The position numbers were made by a program, and so were the translations under genes. The notes under the pieces were generated by a model. The model had not been told where the DNA came from, ran no database searches, and saw only the letters and a list, made by a program, of their open reading frames with translations. Below, one piece after another: positions 1 through 6,449 of a stretch of DNA of 8,073 nt; positions within the stretch are counted from its first letter, which is position 1, and every line of letters begins with the position of its first letter. The DNA lies in the NCBI GenBank assembly GCA_013813675.1, contig JACCRH010000342.1, positions 1 to 8,073 of the forward strand, given 5' to 3'. This stretch comes from Gemmatimonadales bacterium (GTDB lineage: Bacteria > Gemmatimonadota > Gemmatimonadetes > Gemmatimonadales > GWC2-71-9).

Positions 1-210
1 GCCCCGGTTGAACTCGTCCAGCACCAGCCGGGTCCGCTCGGGCAGCGGGCCGATGCTGGCGTTGTTGAGGTAGATCGTGTCGGTGGTCCAGGGGAATTCG
101 GTGGCGCGGAGGAGGTCCGGGTCGTAACTGCGTGAAGGGTGAACGGTAGACGGTGAAACGGACGAGGACGCCTTTTGGTCGCCAGGCGGCGGTACCGACG
201 AGGGCGTCAC
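1..210 (-). CDS. Class V aminotransferase-fold PLP-dependent enzyme, N-terminal part (runs off left edge)
   Basis: Only the first 70 codons are in the window; the 3' part lies beyond position 1. On the minus strand, positions 120 to 1 read a segment ending with TIYLNNASIGPLPERT, typical of the start of fold-type I, class V aminotransferases (the cysteine desulfurase/isopenicillin N epimerase superfamily), where this Asn/Ala/Gly-rich stretch lines the PLP site. The catalytic lysine would be outside the window, so the substrate cannot be named. The start is uncertain. There is no ATG, GTG or TTG in frame between the conserved part and GTG at 210-208, which follows a purine-rich AAGGGGGGAA about 5 nt upstream. 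A second in-frame GTG lies at 240-238, just inside a TGA at 246-244. The first ~30 residues from GTG 210 are Ser/Pro-rich low complexity and unlike the conserved family. The gene is divergent from the patatin-ferredoxin gene. The family call is fairly firm; the start is not. Confidence 0.72.
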   Translation of the reverse strand, partial: MTPSSVPPPGDQKASSSVSPSTVHPSRSYDPDLLRATEFPWTTDTIYLNNASIGPLPERTRLVLDEFNRG

Positions 211-248
211 GGAGTTCCCCCCTTCACCTTCACTGTTCACCTTTCACG
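131..248. repeat. Long imperfect inverted repeat (GTGAA/TTCAC motifs)
   Basis: The arm CGTGAAGGGTGAACGGT at 131-147 is complementary to ACTGTTCACCTTTCACG at 232-248 over 17 positions. The only two departures are G opposite T, which would be G-U wobble pairs in RNA transcribed rightward. Complementarity continues imperfectly inward (about 148-157 with 222-231, one base bulged), leaving a loop of roughly 65-85 nt. Both arms are built from short GTGAA/TTCAC units. It lies at the start of the aminotransferase gene and in the divergent intergenic region. It could be a dispersed intergenic repeat, a structured leader element or a protein-binding region; the sequence alone does not decide. Confidence 0.55.
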
Positions 249-258
249 CCCCTAAAAT
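229..258 (+). promoter_or_regulatory. Possible sigma70-type promoter for the patatin-ferredoxin gene
   Basis: TTCACT at 229-234 (4 of 6 matches to TTGACA) and TAAAAT at 253-258 (5 of 6 matches to TATAAT) are separated by 18 bp. This is the most AT-rich patch in the divergent region. It would give a leader of about 125 nt before the GTG at 391. The spacer overlaps one arm of the inverted repeat. This is a weak prediction because promoter consensus in this organism is unknown. Confidence 0.25.
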
Positions 259-390
259 CGCGGACTAATCCCACGGAAACGCCGAGACCGCGCACCCGCT
301 TGCACTCGCCCACCCTCCGCCCCGTGGCGCACGATTCTTGCGACTTCTCCGGGCGTACGTTACGCAGGCCACCTCAGCCGGGGCAAGCGA

Positions 391-1452
391 GTGAACCCGG
401 ACCGACCCTTCACCCTGGTGCTCAGCGGCGGCGGCCTCAAGGGGCTGGCCCACATCGGCGTGTTCCGCGCCCTCGAGGAGCGGGGCCTGGTGCCGAGCCT
501 GGTGGTGGGCTCGAGCATCGGCTCGCTGATCGGCGCCGCGTGGGCCGCCGGGGTGCCGCTCCGACAGATGGAGGCGCGCGCGCGGCAGGTGCGCCGGCGA
601 GACATCTTCCAGCCCGCCCGGGCGGACGTCGCGTTCCGGCGCCTGATGGCCCCCGCCCTCTACCGCCGCGAGCCCCTCGAATTGCTGGTCCGGAGCCTGG
701 TCGGCGACATCACCTTTCGCGACCTCTCGCGCCGCCTGCTGGTCAACACCGCCGATCTCCACTCCGGCATCCAGGTCATGTGGGGTCTGCCCGGCCTGCT
801 CGACGCGAAGGTAACCGATGCGGTGGTCGCGTCCTGTGCGTTGCCGGGAATCTTCCCGCCACGGATCATCAACGGCCGGGCCTATGTGGACGGCGCGGTG
901 GTGGAGAATCTGCCAGTGCGCATGGCCGCGTCGCTCGGGAGCGGGCCGGTTCTCGCCGTCAACGTGGGCACGACGAGCGTGGTGCGGTCCTCCCACGAAA
1001 CCGAAGGCTTCGCCGCCACCTACGCCCGCGGGCTGGAGATCGTGATGCAGACCCAGATCGAGGGTCAGCTCCGCGAATGGCAGGGGCCGCCGCTCATCCT
1101 GGTGCAGCCCAGGGTGGAGCACATCTCGATGTTCGCCTTCGACCGCAACGAGGAGCTGCTGGAGGCGGGCTACCGCGCAACCGCGCAGACCCTCGAGGGT
1201 CTCGGCGGGACGCTCGACACGGTCGCGCGCGGAATGCACCCCACGCGCAGGCTGCGGGTGCTGGTCGACGAGGAGCGCTGCGTGGGATGCGGCGCCTGCG
1301 TCGTGCAGGCCCCGAAGGTCTTCCGACTCGATGCCCGAGGGAAGGCGGAGGTGCACAGTCCGGTTCAGACGTGGTCGCCGATCGACGGGGCGTACGTGCT
1401 GAACTGCCCCACCTACGCGATCAGCGTCCGACCGGAGGATTCGGCGGCGTAA
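391..1452 (+). CDS. Patatin-like phospholipase fused to a C-terminal [4Fe-4S] ferredoxin domain
   Basis: 353 aa. Residues 6 to about 275 form a patatin-like acyl hydrolase of the bacterial RssA/NTE type. The glycine-rich oxyanion loop SGGGLKG is at 12-18, the nucleophile elbow GSSIG at 40-44 (Ser42), and the DGA motif at 167-169 (Asp167), so the Ser-Asp dyad is complete. The segment around ASCALPGIFPP (147-157) is also typical. Patatins hydrolyse acyl esters of phospholipids or lysophospholipids; the substrate here is unknown. Residues 287-353 are a separate domain matching single-cluster ferredoxins: CVGCGAC gives Cys297, Cys300 and Cys303, and Cys339 in NCPTYAI gives the fourth ligand. Ala307 stands where Thermotoga-type ferredoxins carry a disulfide cysteine. 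There is no signal peptide or membrane helix, so it is probably cytoplasmic. The GTG start fits the usual short patatin N terminus; the Shine-Dalgarno is weak. Its 3' end overlaps the convergent methyltransferase gene by 32 bp. The domain calls are strong; the role of the cluster is unknown. Confidence 0.93.
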   Translation: MNPDRPFTLVLSGGGLKGLAHIGVFRALEERGLVPSLVVGSSIGSLIGAAWAAGVPLRQMEARARQVRRRDIFQPARADVAFRRLMAPALYRREPLELLVRSLVGDITFRDLSRRLLVNTADLHSGIQVMWGLPGLLDAKVTDAVVASCALPGIFPPRIINGRAYVDGAVVENLPVRMAASLGSGPVLAVNVGTTSVVRSSHETEGFAATYARGLEIVMQTQIEGQLREWQGPPLILVQPRVEHISMFAFDRNEELLEAGYRATAQTLEGLGGTLDTVARGMHPTRRLRVLVDEERCVGCGACVVQAPKVFRLDARGKAEVHSPVQTWSPIDGAYVLNCPTYAISVRPEDSAA

Positions 1453-2074
1453 CCTGAAACAGGAAGAGTCGCCCACCCTTGGTCTTGCGGAACGGCAGCC
1501 GGTCGCGGACCGGGCGGCGGGCGTAGCGAAAGACGTAGACTCGGCCATAGGGTGAGAGCGCACGCTTGAGCTGAGCCTGATCGTAAATGCCCCGCTTGGC
1601 CGGATCGGCGTGCTCGTCACCGATCGGGGTGGTGCCCACCACGGAACCGCCGGGGGCCAGATATCCCACCAGCTCGCCCACCAGTCCCGGGTCGTCCCCC
1701 ACGTGCTCCAGCGCCTCGCTGCAATAGATCAGGTCGAACTGGCCGGGGCCGGGCGGCACGGTCGTGAACACCGGCCGCGCCGCGGTCGCCCGGAATTGCT
1801 TTGCCTGGGCGATGGCCGCCGGGGAAATGTCGTAGCCCACTGCCTCTCCACCCATCTGCTGAAGCCGGAGCGTGAACACCCCGTCCATGCAGCCGAAGTC
1901 GAGCAGCCGCTTCCCTTCGGGCGGATAGCGGCGGAGGAGGACCCGCTGACGCCACTCCAGATGGGTGAGCCGCCAGTCGAAATCGAGCGCGCGGGGGCCG
2001 TGCTGCTCCAGCCAGGCGCGATACTGTCCGTCGTACTCGTCGGCCGCGGCCGGTTGCGCCGGCGTGTGGACCAT
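1421..2074 (-). CDS. Class I SAM-dependent methyltransferase
   Basis: 217 aa, a usual length for a stand-alone Methyltransf_11/23/25-type enzyme. Motif I is LLDFGCMDGVF at 57-67 (Asp59, Gly61 and Gly65 shape the SAM pocket). The acidic end of strand 2 is GYDIS at 80-84 (Asp82, expected to contact the ribose hydroxyls). A motif-IV-like segment, FDLIYCSEALEHV, is at 113-125, and LAPGG follows at 139-143. The basic C-terminal part (about 180-205) is not a recognised motif. It is the last gene of the leftward glycosyltransferase cluster. Its ATG overlaps the upstream stop by one base (TGATG), with a GGGAGG Shine-Dalgarno at 2090-2085 inside the upstream gene, so translation is probably coupled. 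By context it may methylate a sugar or the end of the glycan made by its neighbours; that is inference, and a small-molecule or lipid substrate is equally possible. The 3' end overlaps the convergent patatin-ferredoxin gene by 32 bp. Confidence 0.9.
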   Translation of the reverse strand: MVHTPAQPAAADEYDGQYRAWLEQHGPRALDFDWRLTHLEWRQRVLLRRYPPEGKRLLDFGCMDGVFTLRLQQMGGEAVGYDISPAAIAQAKQFRATAARPVFTTVPPGPGQFDLIYCSEALEHVGDDPGLVGELVGYLAPGGSVVGTTPIGDEHADPAKRGIYDQAQLKRALSPYGRVYVFRYARRPVRDRLPFRKTKGGRLFLFQVTPPNPPVGR

Positions 2075-3270
2075 CAGGACACCGCCTCCCGCGGAGCCGC
2101 GACGGCGAGCTCCTGCCCGATCCGGGCCAGATCCGCGGCGACCCGATCCCAGTTGTAGTAGGTCTCCACCGCGCGGCGGCCGGCTCCGCCGAGTCTCGCG
2201 CGGAGGGGTGGGTCGTCAAGCAGGCGGCGCAGCGCGCCGCTCACCGCCTCGGCACTCTCGGCGTCCACCAGCAGGCCGGTCTCGCCATGCCGCACCGCTT
2301 CGGGAATGCCGCCGCTCCGGCCGGCCACCACCGGCAGGCCGCACGCGGAGGCCTCCGCGATCGAGATCCCGAACCCTTCGACGCGCTGTTCCATCAATCT
2401 CGACACGCCGAGATACACCTCGGCGCAGTTATAAATCGCCGGCAGGTCACGGTCGGGGACGCCGGTGAGGAAGCGCACCCGGTCGCCGACCCCGAGCTGG
2501 CGAGCCTCCTCCTCGAGCGACGCCAGCTCGTCACCGGTTCCCACCACGGCGTAACGCAGCTCAGGATACTGCTCCGAGAGGCTGGCGAGGGCCTGGAGCG
2601 CGGTGTCGATGCCCTTGTGCCGCGCCAGTCGTGCCACCGACAGAAGCCAGCGGCCTGGGCCGAGACCATAGCGCTGGCGCACCAGTGCGGTATCCAGCCC
2701 GGGACGGAAGAAGTCGGGATCGGCGCCGAGTGGAACGACCTGAAGCCGACTGTCGGCCGGCTCGATCTCCAGCTCGCTCAGCAGCGTGAGACAGCAGTCG
2801 CGGGTCCACTGGCTGTTGGCCACCAGCACGGCGGCCGACGAGAGCAGCGCCCGCGCCGTCTTGCGCTTGAGCAGCGACTGGTGGACCTGGTGCTGGAGAA
2901 TCAGGAGGTCGCCCCCGTGCAGCAGGACGCCGAACGGGGTGCCGAGCCGCTCCATCGTCCACTTCGCGGGATACGAGGCCGGCTTCATGTTTCCACACCA
3001 GATGAACTCCACGCCGCACTGCCGGGTGAGCATGGCGGCGCGGCGGGACCAGAGCAGCAGACCCTGGAGGGTGCGGAGTCGCCGGGCCGGGAGCGGCAAG
3101 CGGTCCACCCGGTTGGGAAAGGCGGCGTCGACATCGGCGGCACCGGGATGCTGCCCGGTGGAGACCACCAGCGAGCCGGGCGGGTACCGTTTGGCCAGCT
3201 CCGCCATCCACCGCGCGATGCCGCCGCCGATCGGAGGGAAGTCGTAGGTGAGCAGGAGCTGCGGCGCCAT
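2074..3270 (-). CDS. Glycosyltransferase family 4 (GT-B), tandem paralog A
   Basis: 398 aa, a normal length for GT4. The N-terminal Rossmann domain starts with TYDFPPIGGGIARWM (8-22), the glycine-rich loop that opens many PimB/WaaG-like retaining GT4 enzymes; HGGD (118-121) is in the acceptor domain. The C-terminal donor domain has SVARLARHKG (211-220), with Arg214 and Lys219 as the expected nucleotide-sugar diphosphate contacts. VVGTG lies at 242-246, and the EX7E motif runs from Glu298 to Glu306 (EGFGISIAE), followed by SGGIPEAV. No membrane segment is apparent; these enzymes normally work on the cytoplasmic face of the inner membrane with a nucleotide-sugar donor. ATG start, 9 nt after the stop of the upstream gene and without a clear Shine-Dalgarno, suggesting reinitiation. 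It is a close paralog of the next gene upstream (3280-4479), the product of a tandem duplication. The sugar and acceptor cannot be deduced. Confidence 0.93.
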   Translation of the reverse strand: MAPQLLLTYDFPPIGGGIARWMAELAKRYPPGSLVVSTGQHPGAADVDAAFPNRVDRLPLPARRLRTLQGLLLWSRRAAMLTRQCGVEFIWCGNMKPASYPAKWTMERLGTPFGVLLHGGDLLILQHQVHQSLLKRKTARALLSSAAVLVANSQWTRDCCLTLLSELEIEPADSRLQVVPLGADPDFFRPGLDTALVRQRYGLGPGRWLLSVARLARHKGIDTALQALASLSEQYPELRYAVVGTGDELASLEEEARQLGVGDRVRFLTGVPDRDLPAIYNCAEVYLGVSRLMEQRVEGFGISIAEASACGLPVVAGRSGGIPEAVRHGETGLLVDAESAEAVSGALRRLLDDPPLRARLGGAGRRAVETYYNWDRVAADLARIGQELAVAAPREAVS

Positions 3271-3279
3271 CCGGCTAAT

Positions 3280-4479
3280 CTACTCGATGACCCCGGGTGA
3301 CGCGGCGGGAGCGAACTCGGTGCCGAGCCGATACAGGTCGGCGGACACGCGGCGCCAGTTGTAGTAGCGCTCGACGGCGCTCCGGCCCCCGGCGCCCAGG
3401 CGGCGCGCCAGCTCCCGATCGAGCAGCAGCGTTCGGACCGCGACGATGGCGGACTCGGGGCCGTCGGGGTCCACCAGCATGCCGGTCTCGCCGTCGAGCA
3501 CCGCGTCGGGAATGCCTCCACTGGCGCCCGCCACCACCGGGACACCGCAGGCCGACGCCTCCGTCATCGAAATGCCGAACCCCTCCGCCATGAGCTCGAT
3601 CGTCCGGGAGAGGCCGAGGTAAATCTCCGCGCAGTTGTAGAGGGCCGGCAGGTCGGCGTCGGGCACGTCGGTGAGAAACCGCACCCGCTCGCCGATGCCC
3701 AGGTCGCTCGCGAGCATCTCGAGGCCGCCCAGGCGGCGGCCGGTGCCCACCACGGCGTACCGAAGGTCGGGGAACTCGTGGCGCAGCGCGGCCACGACCC
3801 GGATCCCGGTGTCGATTCCCTTGTGCGCTGCCAGCCGGGCCACGGTGAGGAGCCAACGGCCCTCGCCCAGCTCATAGCGCGAGCGGATGGCGCGCGTGTC
3901 CATGCCCGGCCGGAAGCTCTCCGGATCGGTTCCCAGCGGCACCACCCGCACGGTGGAGCCGGCGCGATCCACCTCCAACTCCGCCAGCACCTTCAGGCAG
4001 AGATCACGGGTCCAGCGGCTGTTGGCGACCAGCACGGCCGCGCGCTGCAGCAGCGTGCGGGCAATCCACCGCCGGTGGCTCGGCCCCGCCAGGCGGCTGG
4101 AAAGCAGCAACAGCTCGGTGCCGTGCAGCACGATACCGTAGGGAGTGCCGTAGCGCTGGTGGATCCACCGCGCCGGATACGCGGCGGGCTTGAAGTTGCC
4201 GCACCAGACGAAACCGGGACGGGTGGACCGGGCCACGGCGCTGGCTTGCCGGGTCCACCTCAACAGCCCCTGCAGCGTCCGCAACTTTCGACTGGCCGCC
4301 GAGGTTCGCCAGACGGGATGCCCCAGCGCCGCATCCACCGCCGAGCTGCCGGGCTGGGAGCCGGTTGTGACCACCAGCGATCCCGCCGGGTACCGCCGGG
4401 CGACCTCACCCATCATGCGGGCGATCCCGCCGTTCATCGGCGGGAAGTCGTAGGTGATCAGCAGGTGAGGGTGAGCCAA
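3280..4479 (-). CDS. Glycosyltransferase family 4 (GT-B), tandem paralog B
   Basis: 399 aa, aligning end to end with the downstream paralog A with a one-residue offset. By hand count about two-thirds of residues are identical across the donor domain (about 208-336). Key features are TYDFPPMNGGIARMM (9-23), HGTE (119-122), TVARLAAHKG (212-221, with Arg215 and Lys220), VVGTG (243-247) and the EX7E motif Glu299-Glu307 (EGFGISMTE), followed by SGGIPDAV. All catalytic positions are kept, so both copies should be active. Differences in the N-terminal acceptor half (IGGG against MNGG, HGGD against HGTE) suggest different acceptors. The start is TTG at 4479-4477, 3 nt after the upstream TAG. It is a weak start by itself, but it puts the N terminus in register with paralog A, which begins with ATG at the same place. 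Probable role: adding one sugar to a surface glycan. Confidence 0.92.
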   Translation of the reverse strand: MAHPHLLITYDFPPMNGGIARMMGEVARRYPAGSLVVTTGSQPGSSAVDAALGHPVWRTSAASRKLRTLQGLLRWTRQASAVARSTRPGFVWCGNFKPAAYPARWIHQRYGTPYGIVLHGTELLLLSSRLAGPSHRRWIARTLLQRAAVLVANSRWTRDLCLKVLAELEVDRAGSTVRVVPLGTDPESFRPGMDTRAIRSRYELGEGRWLLTVARLAAHKGIDTGIRVVAALRHEFPDLRYAVVGTGRRLGGLEMLASDLGIGERVRFLTDVPDADLPALYNCAEIYLGLSRTIELMAEGFGISMTEASACGVPVVAGASGGIPDAVLDGETGMLVDPDGPESAIVAVRTLLLDRELARRLGAGGRSAVERYYNWRRVSADLYRLGTEFAPAASPGVIE

Positions 4480-4482
4480 TCG

Positions 4483-5589
4483 CTAGCCTGCCACGATCGC
4501 ATGGAGCACCGCCTCGTACCGGTCCACCATGATGGTCAAGGGAAACTGCGCTGCGACCCGGCGGCGCGCCGCCTCGCCCATGGCGCCGCGGCGCCGAGGA
4601 TCGGCCAGCAATTCCCCGATCGCCTTGGCCATGGCCGCGGGATCGCGGGGCGGCACCAGAGAGCCGGCGGATCCATCCCGGCCTACCAGCTCTCCCACGC
4701 CGCCAACGTCGGTGGCCACGACGGGGCGGCCGCAGGCCATGGCCTCCCCTACCGCGTTGGGAAAGATGTCCTCCAGCGAGGGGTGCAGCACCAGGTCGGC
4801 GGCGTTGAATGCGCCCACCAGGGTGTCGGCCTGCAGATAGCCGAGGAAGAGCGTGGTCACGCGGGAGCGTTCCCCCAGGTCACGCAGTCTCGATTCGCCT
4901 TCGCCGGCGCCACAGAGCAGGTAGATGCTCCGGCGGCCGGGTCCCATCTGGCTCAGCGCCGCGATGGCGACCTCCTGGCCCTTGTCGCGCTCCAAGGCCC
5001 CCACCGTGAGAATCAGCGCCGCATTCTCCGCCAGGGTGTGCCGCAGCCTGAACTCCCGGCCCGCCCCGGGAGCGGGACGAAAGACCGAGGTGTCGTACCC
5101 GTTCGGTATGACCCAGCTACGTGCGCGCCCGAGCCAGGGGGTGCGCCCGACCGCCTCCTGCCGCACGCGCTCCGACTGGTAGATGCAGCCGCTCGCCCGG
5201 CGGAAGAGAAGCCGCGTCCTCAACCCGAAGCGCAGCTCCAGGGGATTGTGGTTGTATCGGTAGAGGATGTGGGTGTCGGCACCCAGCGTCGCCAGGACCG
5301 CCAGGCGCAGGTCCCGCGCCTTGTCTGCCACCACGATCTCGGCTTCGAGCGCCCTCAGCCGCCGGCGGAGCCCCCACGCTTCCCGGAGACCCGTACGCCC
5401 GGCGGGAATCAGGCTGGCTGTGATCCCCCGTTCGCCGAATGCGTCCCGGACCACGGCGGATCCGGCCAGGACGTGCGGCCGGTGACCTCGGGCGGCGAGG
5501 CCGGCCGCGAGCTTCGCGAGACTCACGCCCGACCCGCGCCAGGCCCGGGCGGAAGTGAGGAAGGCCACGCGCAGGGCGCGCGGAGTCAC
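4483..5589 (-). CDS. Glycosyltransferase family 4 (GT-B), WaaG-like fold
   Basis: 368 aa from GTG at 5589-5587. The N-terminal domain begins RVAFLTSARAWRGSGVSLAKLA (start about residue 7), the usual first strand and glycine loop of a GT4. The donor domain has VIPNGYD (160-166), TVGALERDKGQ (195-205; Arg201 and Lys203 near the phosphates), and HPSLEDIFPNAVGEAMACG (269-287), where the EX7E position is Asp274-Glu282; a D for the first E is seen in other GT4 groups with the SLED signature. VATDVGGVGELV follows. The start was chosen because GTG overlaps the upstream TGA as GTGA (4 nt) and the conserved first strand begins six residues later. The same frame stays open another 258 codons upstream, but that stretch is antisense-like noise over the GT2 gene. 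No Shine-Dalgarno is seen, so expression probably depends on coupling. It is not closely related to the two paralogs downstream, so it likely adds a different sugar. Confidence 0.92.
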   Translation of the reverse strand: MTPRALRVAFLTSARAWRGSGVSLAKLAAGLAARGHRPHVLAGSAVVRDAFGERGITASLIPAGRTGLREAWGLRRRLRALEAEIVVADKARDLRLAVLATLGADTHILYRYNHNPLELRFGLRTRLLFRRASGCIYQSERVRQEAVGRTPWLGRARSWVIPNGYDTSVFRPAPGAGREFRLRHTLAENAALILTVGALERDKGQEVAIAALSQMGPGRRSIYLLCGAGEGESRLRDLGERSRVTTLFLGYLQADTLVGAFNAADLVLHPSLEDIFPNAVGEAMACGRPVVATDVGGVGELVGRDGSAGSLVPPRDPAAMAKAIGELLADPRRRGAMGEAARRRVAAQFPLTIMVDRYEAVLHAIVAG

Positions 5590-6449
5590 ACGAGCGTGTA
5601 ATTGCGGAACTCGAACACACGCTCTCCGGTGACGCGCTCGATGATGTCCGAGGCGTAGAATCTGAGGAACTCGGGGCGAAACCGCGGGCCTTCGACCTGC
5701 CGATCGGCATCGTACCGGCGCGCCTCGATCCACCCGCGCGCGGCGGCCGGGTGGGTGCCGCGGAACGGCGTCAGCCCCGGAAACCACGGCAGCAGCGGTC
5801 TGCGCGCCTCGCGCTCCTTGGCCCAGGGGTAGAGCACCCGGCTCACTTCGCGCTTGGCCCGAAGCGCCCGCGCGGGGCGGGCCCACCCGTAATGGAACAT
5901 CTCCGCGTCGGTGAGCCGGGCGCGGATCTTCCGGTGGCCGGGGCCCACCCGGAAGCCCTGGGCGCCCTGGTAGGGACGGATGTCGAGCGCGGGGTCGAGA
6001 CGCACCGCCCGCACCTCCCGGCGGTACCACCGGCGGTTGGCCGCCACGGTGTCCACTCCACCATAGAAATGCAGGTACTTGACCAGCAGGCCTTCGACCC
6101 GCGCGTCGCCGTCGTGCGCCGCGATCGCCTGGGAGAGCAGCTCCGCGCCCCGCTCGTGCAGCACCTCGTCGGCCTGGATGTAGACCCCCCAGGGGTGCCG
6201 GCAGGCCCGCATCGCGCGCAAGGTTTCGTCGCCCAGGACCTTGTTCTTGATGGTCATGTCCCATTCGGTCTGGAGGATCCGAACCTTGGGATCGCCGATC
6301 GAGCGCACCACCTCCAGCGTCTCGTCCTCCGAGCGCCCGACGTTGACCACCACCTCGTCGCATATCGGCAGGATCGAGCGGATGCTGGCTTCCAGAGGAA
6401 AATCCAGCGTGACGGCGTTTCGAACGATCGTGAAGCCAGACACCTTCAC
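5586..6449 (-). CDS. Glycosyltransferase family 2 (GT-A), WaaE-like
   Basis: 287 aa from GTG at 6449-6447. The N terminus, KVSGFTIVRNA at 2-12, is the first strand of a small GT2. It is followed by ICDEVVVNVGRSEDETLEVV (29-48), where the acidic residues would bind the nucleotide, and YIQADEVLHE (90-99), the QADE form of the GT-A metal-binding motif. The C-terminal part contains DAEMFHYGWARP (181-192), typical of this subgroup. GT2 enzymes use the inverting mechanism, unlike the retaining GT4 neighbours. WaaE/KdtX-type relatives add a sugar to LPS inner core, but the match is at family level only. The start is well supported: GGAGGAG lies 7 nt upstream and GTG overlaps the TGA of the upstream gene as GTGA. 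The frame extends further upstream to 6662, but that would overlap 217 nt of the upstream GT4 gene. Confidence 0.91.
   Translation of the reverse strand: MKVSGFTIVRNAVTLDFPLEASIRSILPICDEVVVNVGRSEDETLEVVRSIGDPKVRILQTEWDMTIKNKVLGDETLRAMRACRHPWGVYIQADEVLHERGAELLSQAIAAHDGDARVEGLLVKYLHFYGGVDTVAANRRWYRREVRAVRLDPALDIRPYQGAQGFRVGPGHRKIRARLTDAEMFHYGWARPARALRAKREVSRVLYPWAKEREARRPLLPWFPGLTPFRGTHPAAARGWIEARRYDADRQVEGPRFRPEFLRFYASDIIERVTGERVFEFRNYTLV

Noticed and set aside
153..1457. 434-codon plus-strand frame overlapping the patatin-ferredoxin gene
   Set aside because: Arg/Gly/Pro-rich out-of-frame shadow with no recognisable motif.
265..1620. 451-codon open frame on the minus strand opposite the patatin-ferredoxin gene
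   Set aside because: The plus-strand frame carries all patatin and ferredoxin motifs; the minus frame has low-complexity composition and none.
3778..5601. 607-codon open frame on the plus strand opposite two GT4 genes
   Set aside because: It is antisense to two well-supported genes, His/Gln/Arg/Gly-rich with no domain, and explained by the strong third-position GC bias.
5590..6363. N-terminal 258-codon extension that would make the 4483-5589 gene a 626-residue fusion protein
   Set aside because: The extension lies entirely over the GT2 gene on the same strand in another frame, is Arg/Gly/Pro-rich shadow sequence, and the GT4 fold begins right after the GTGA overlap.
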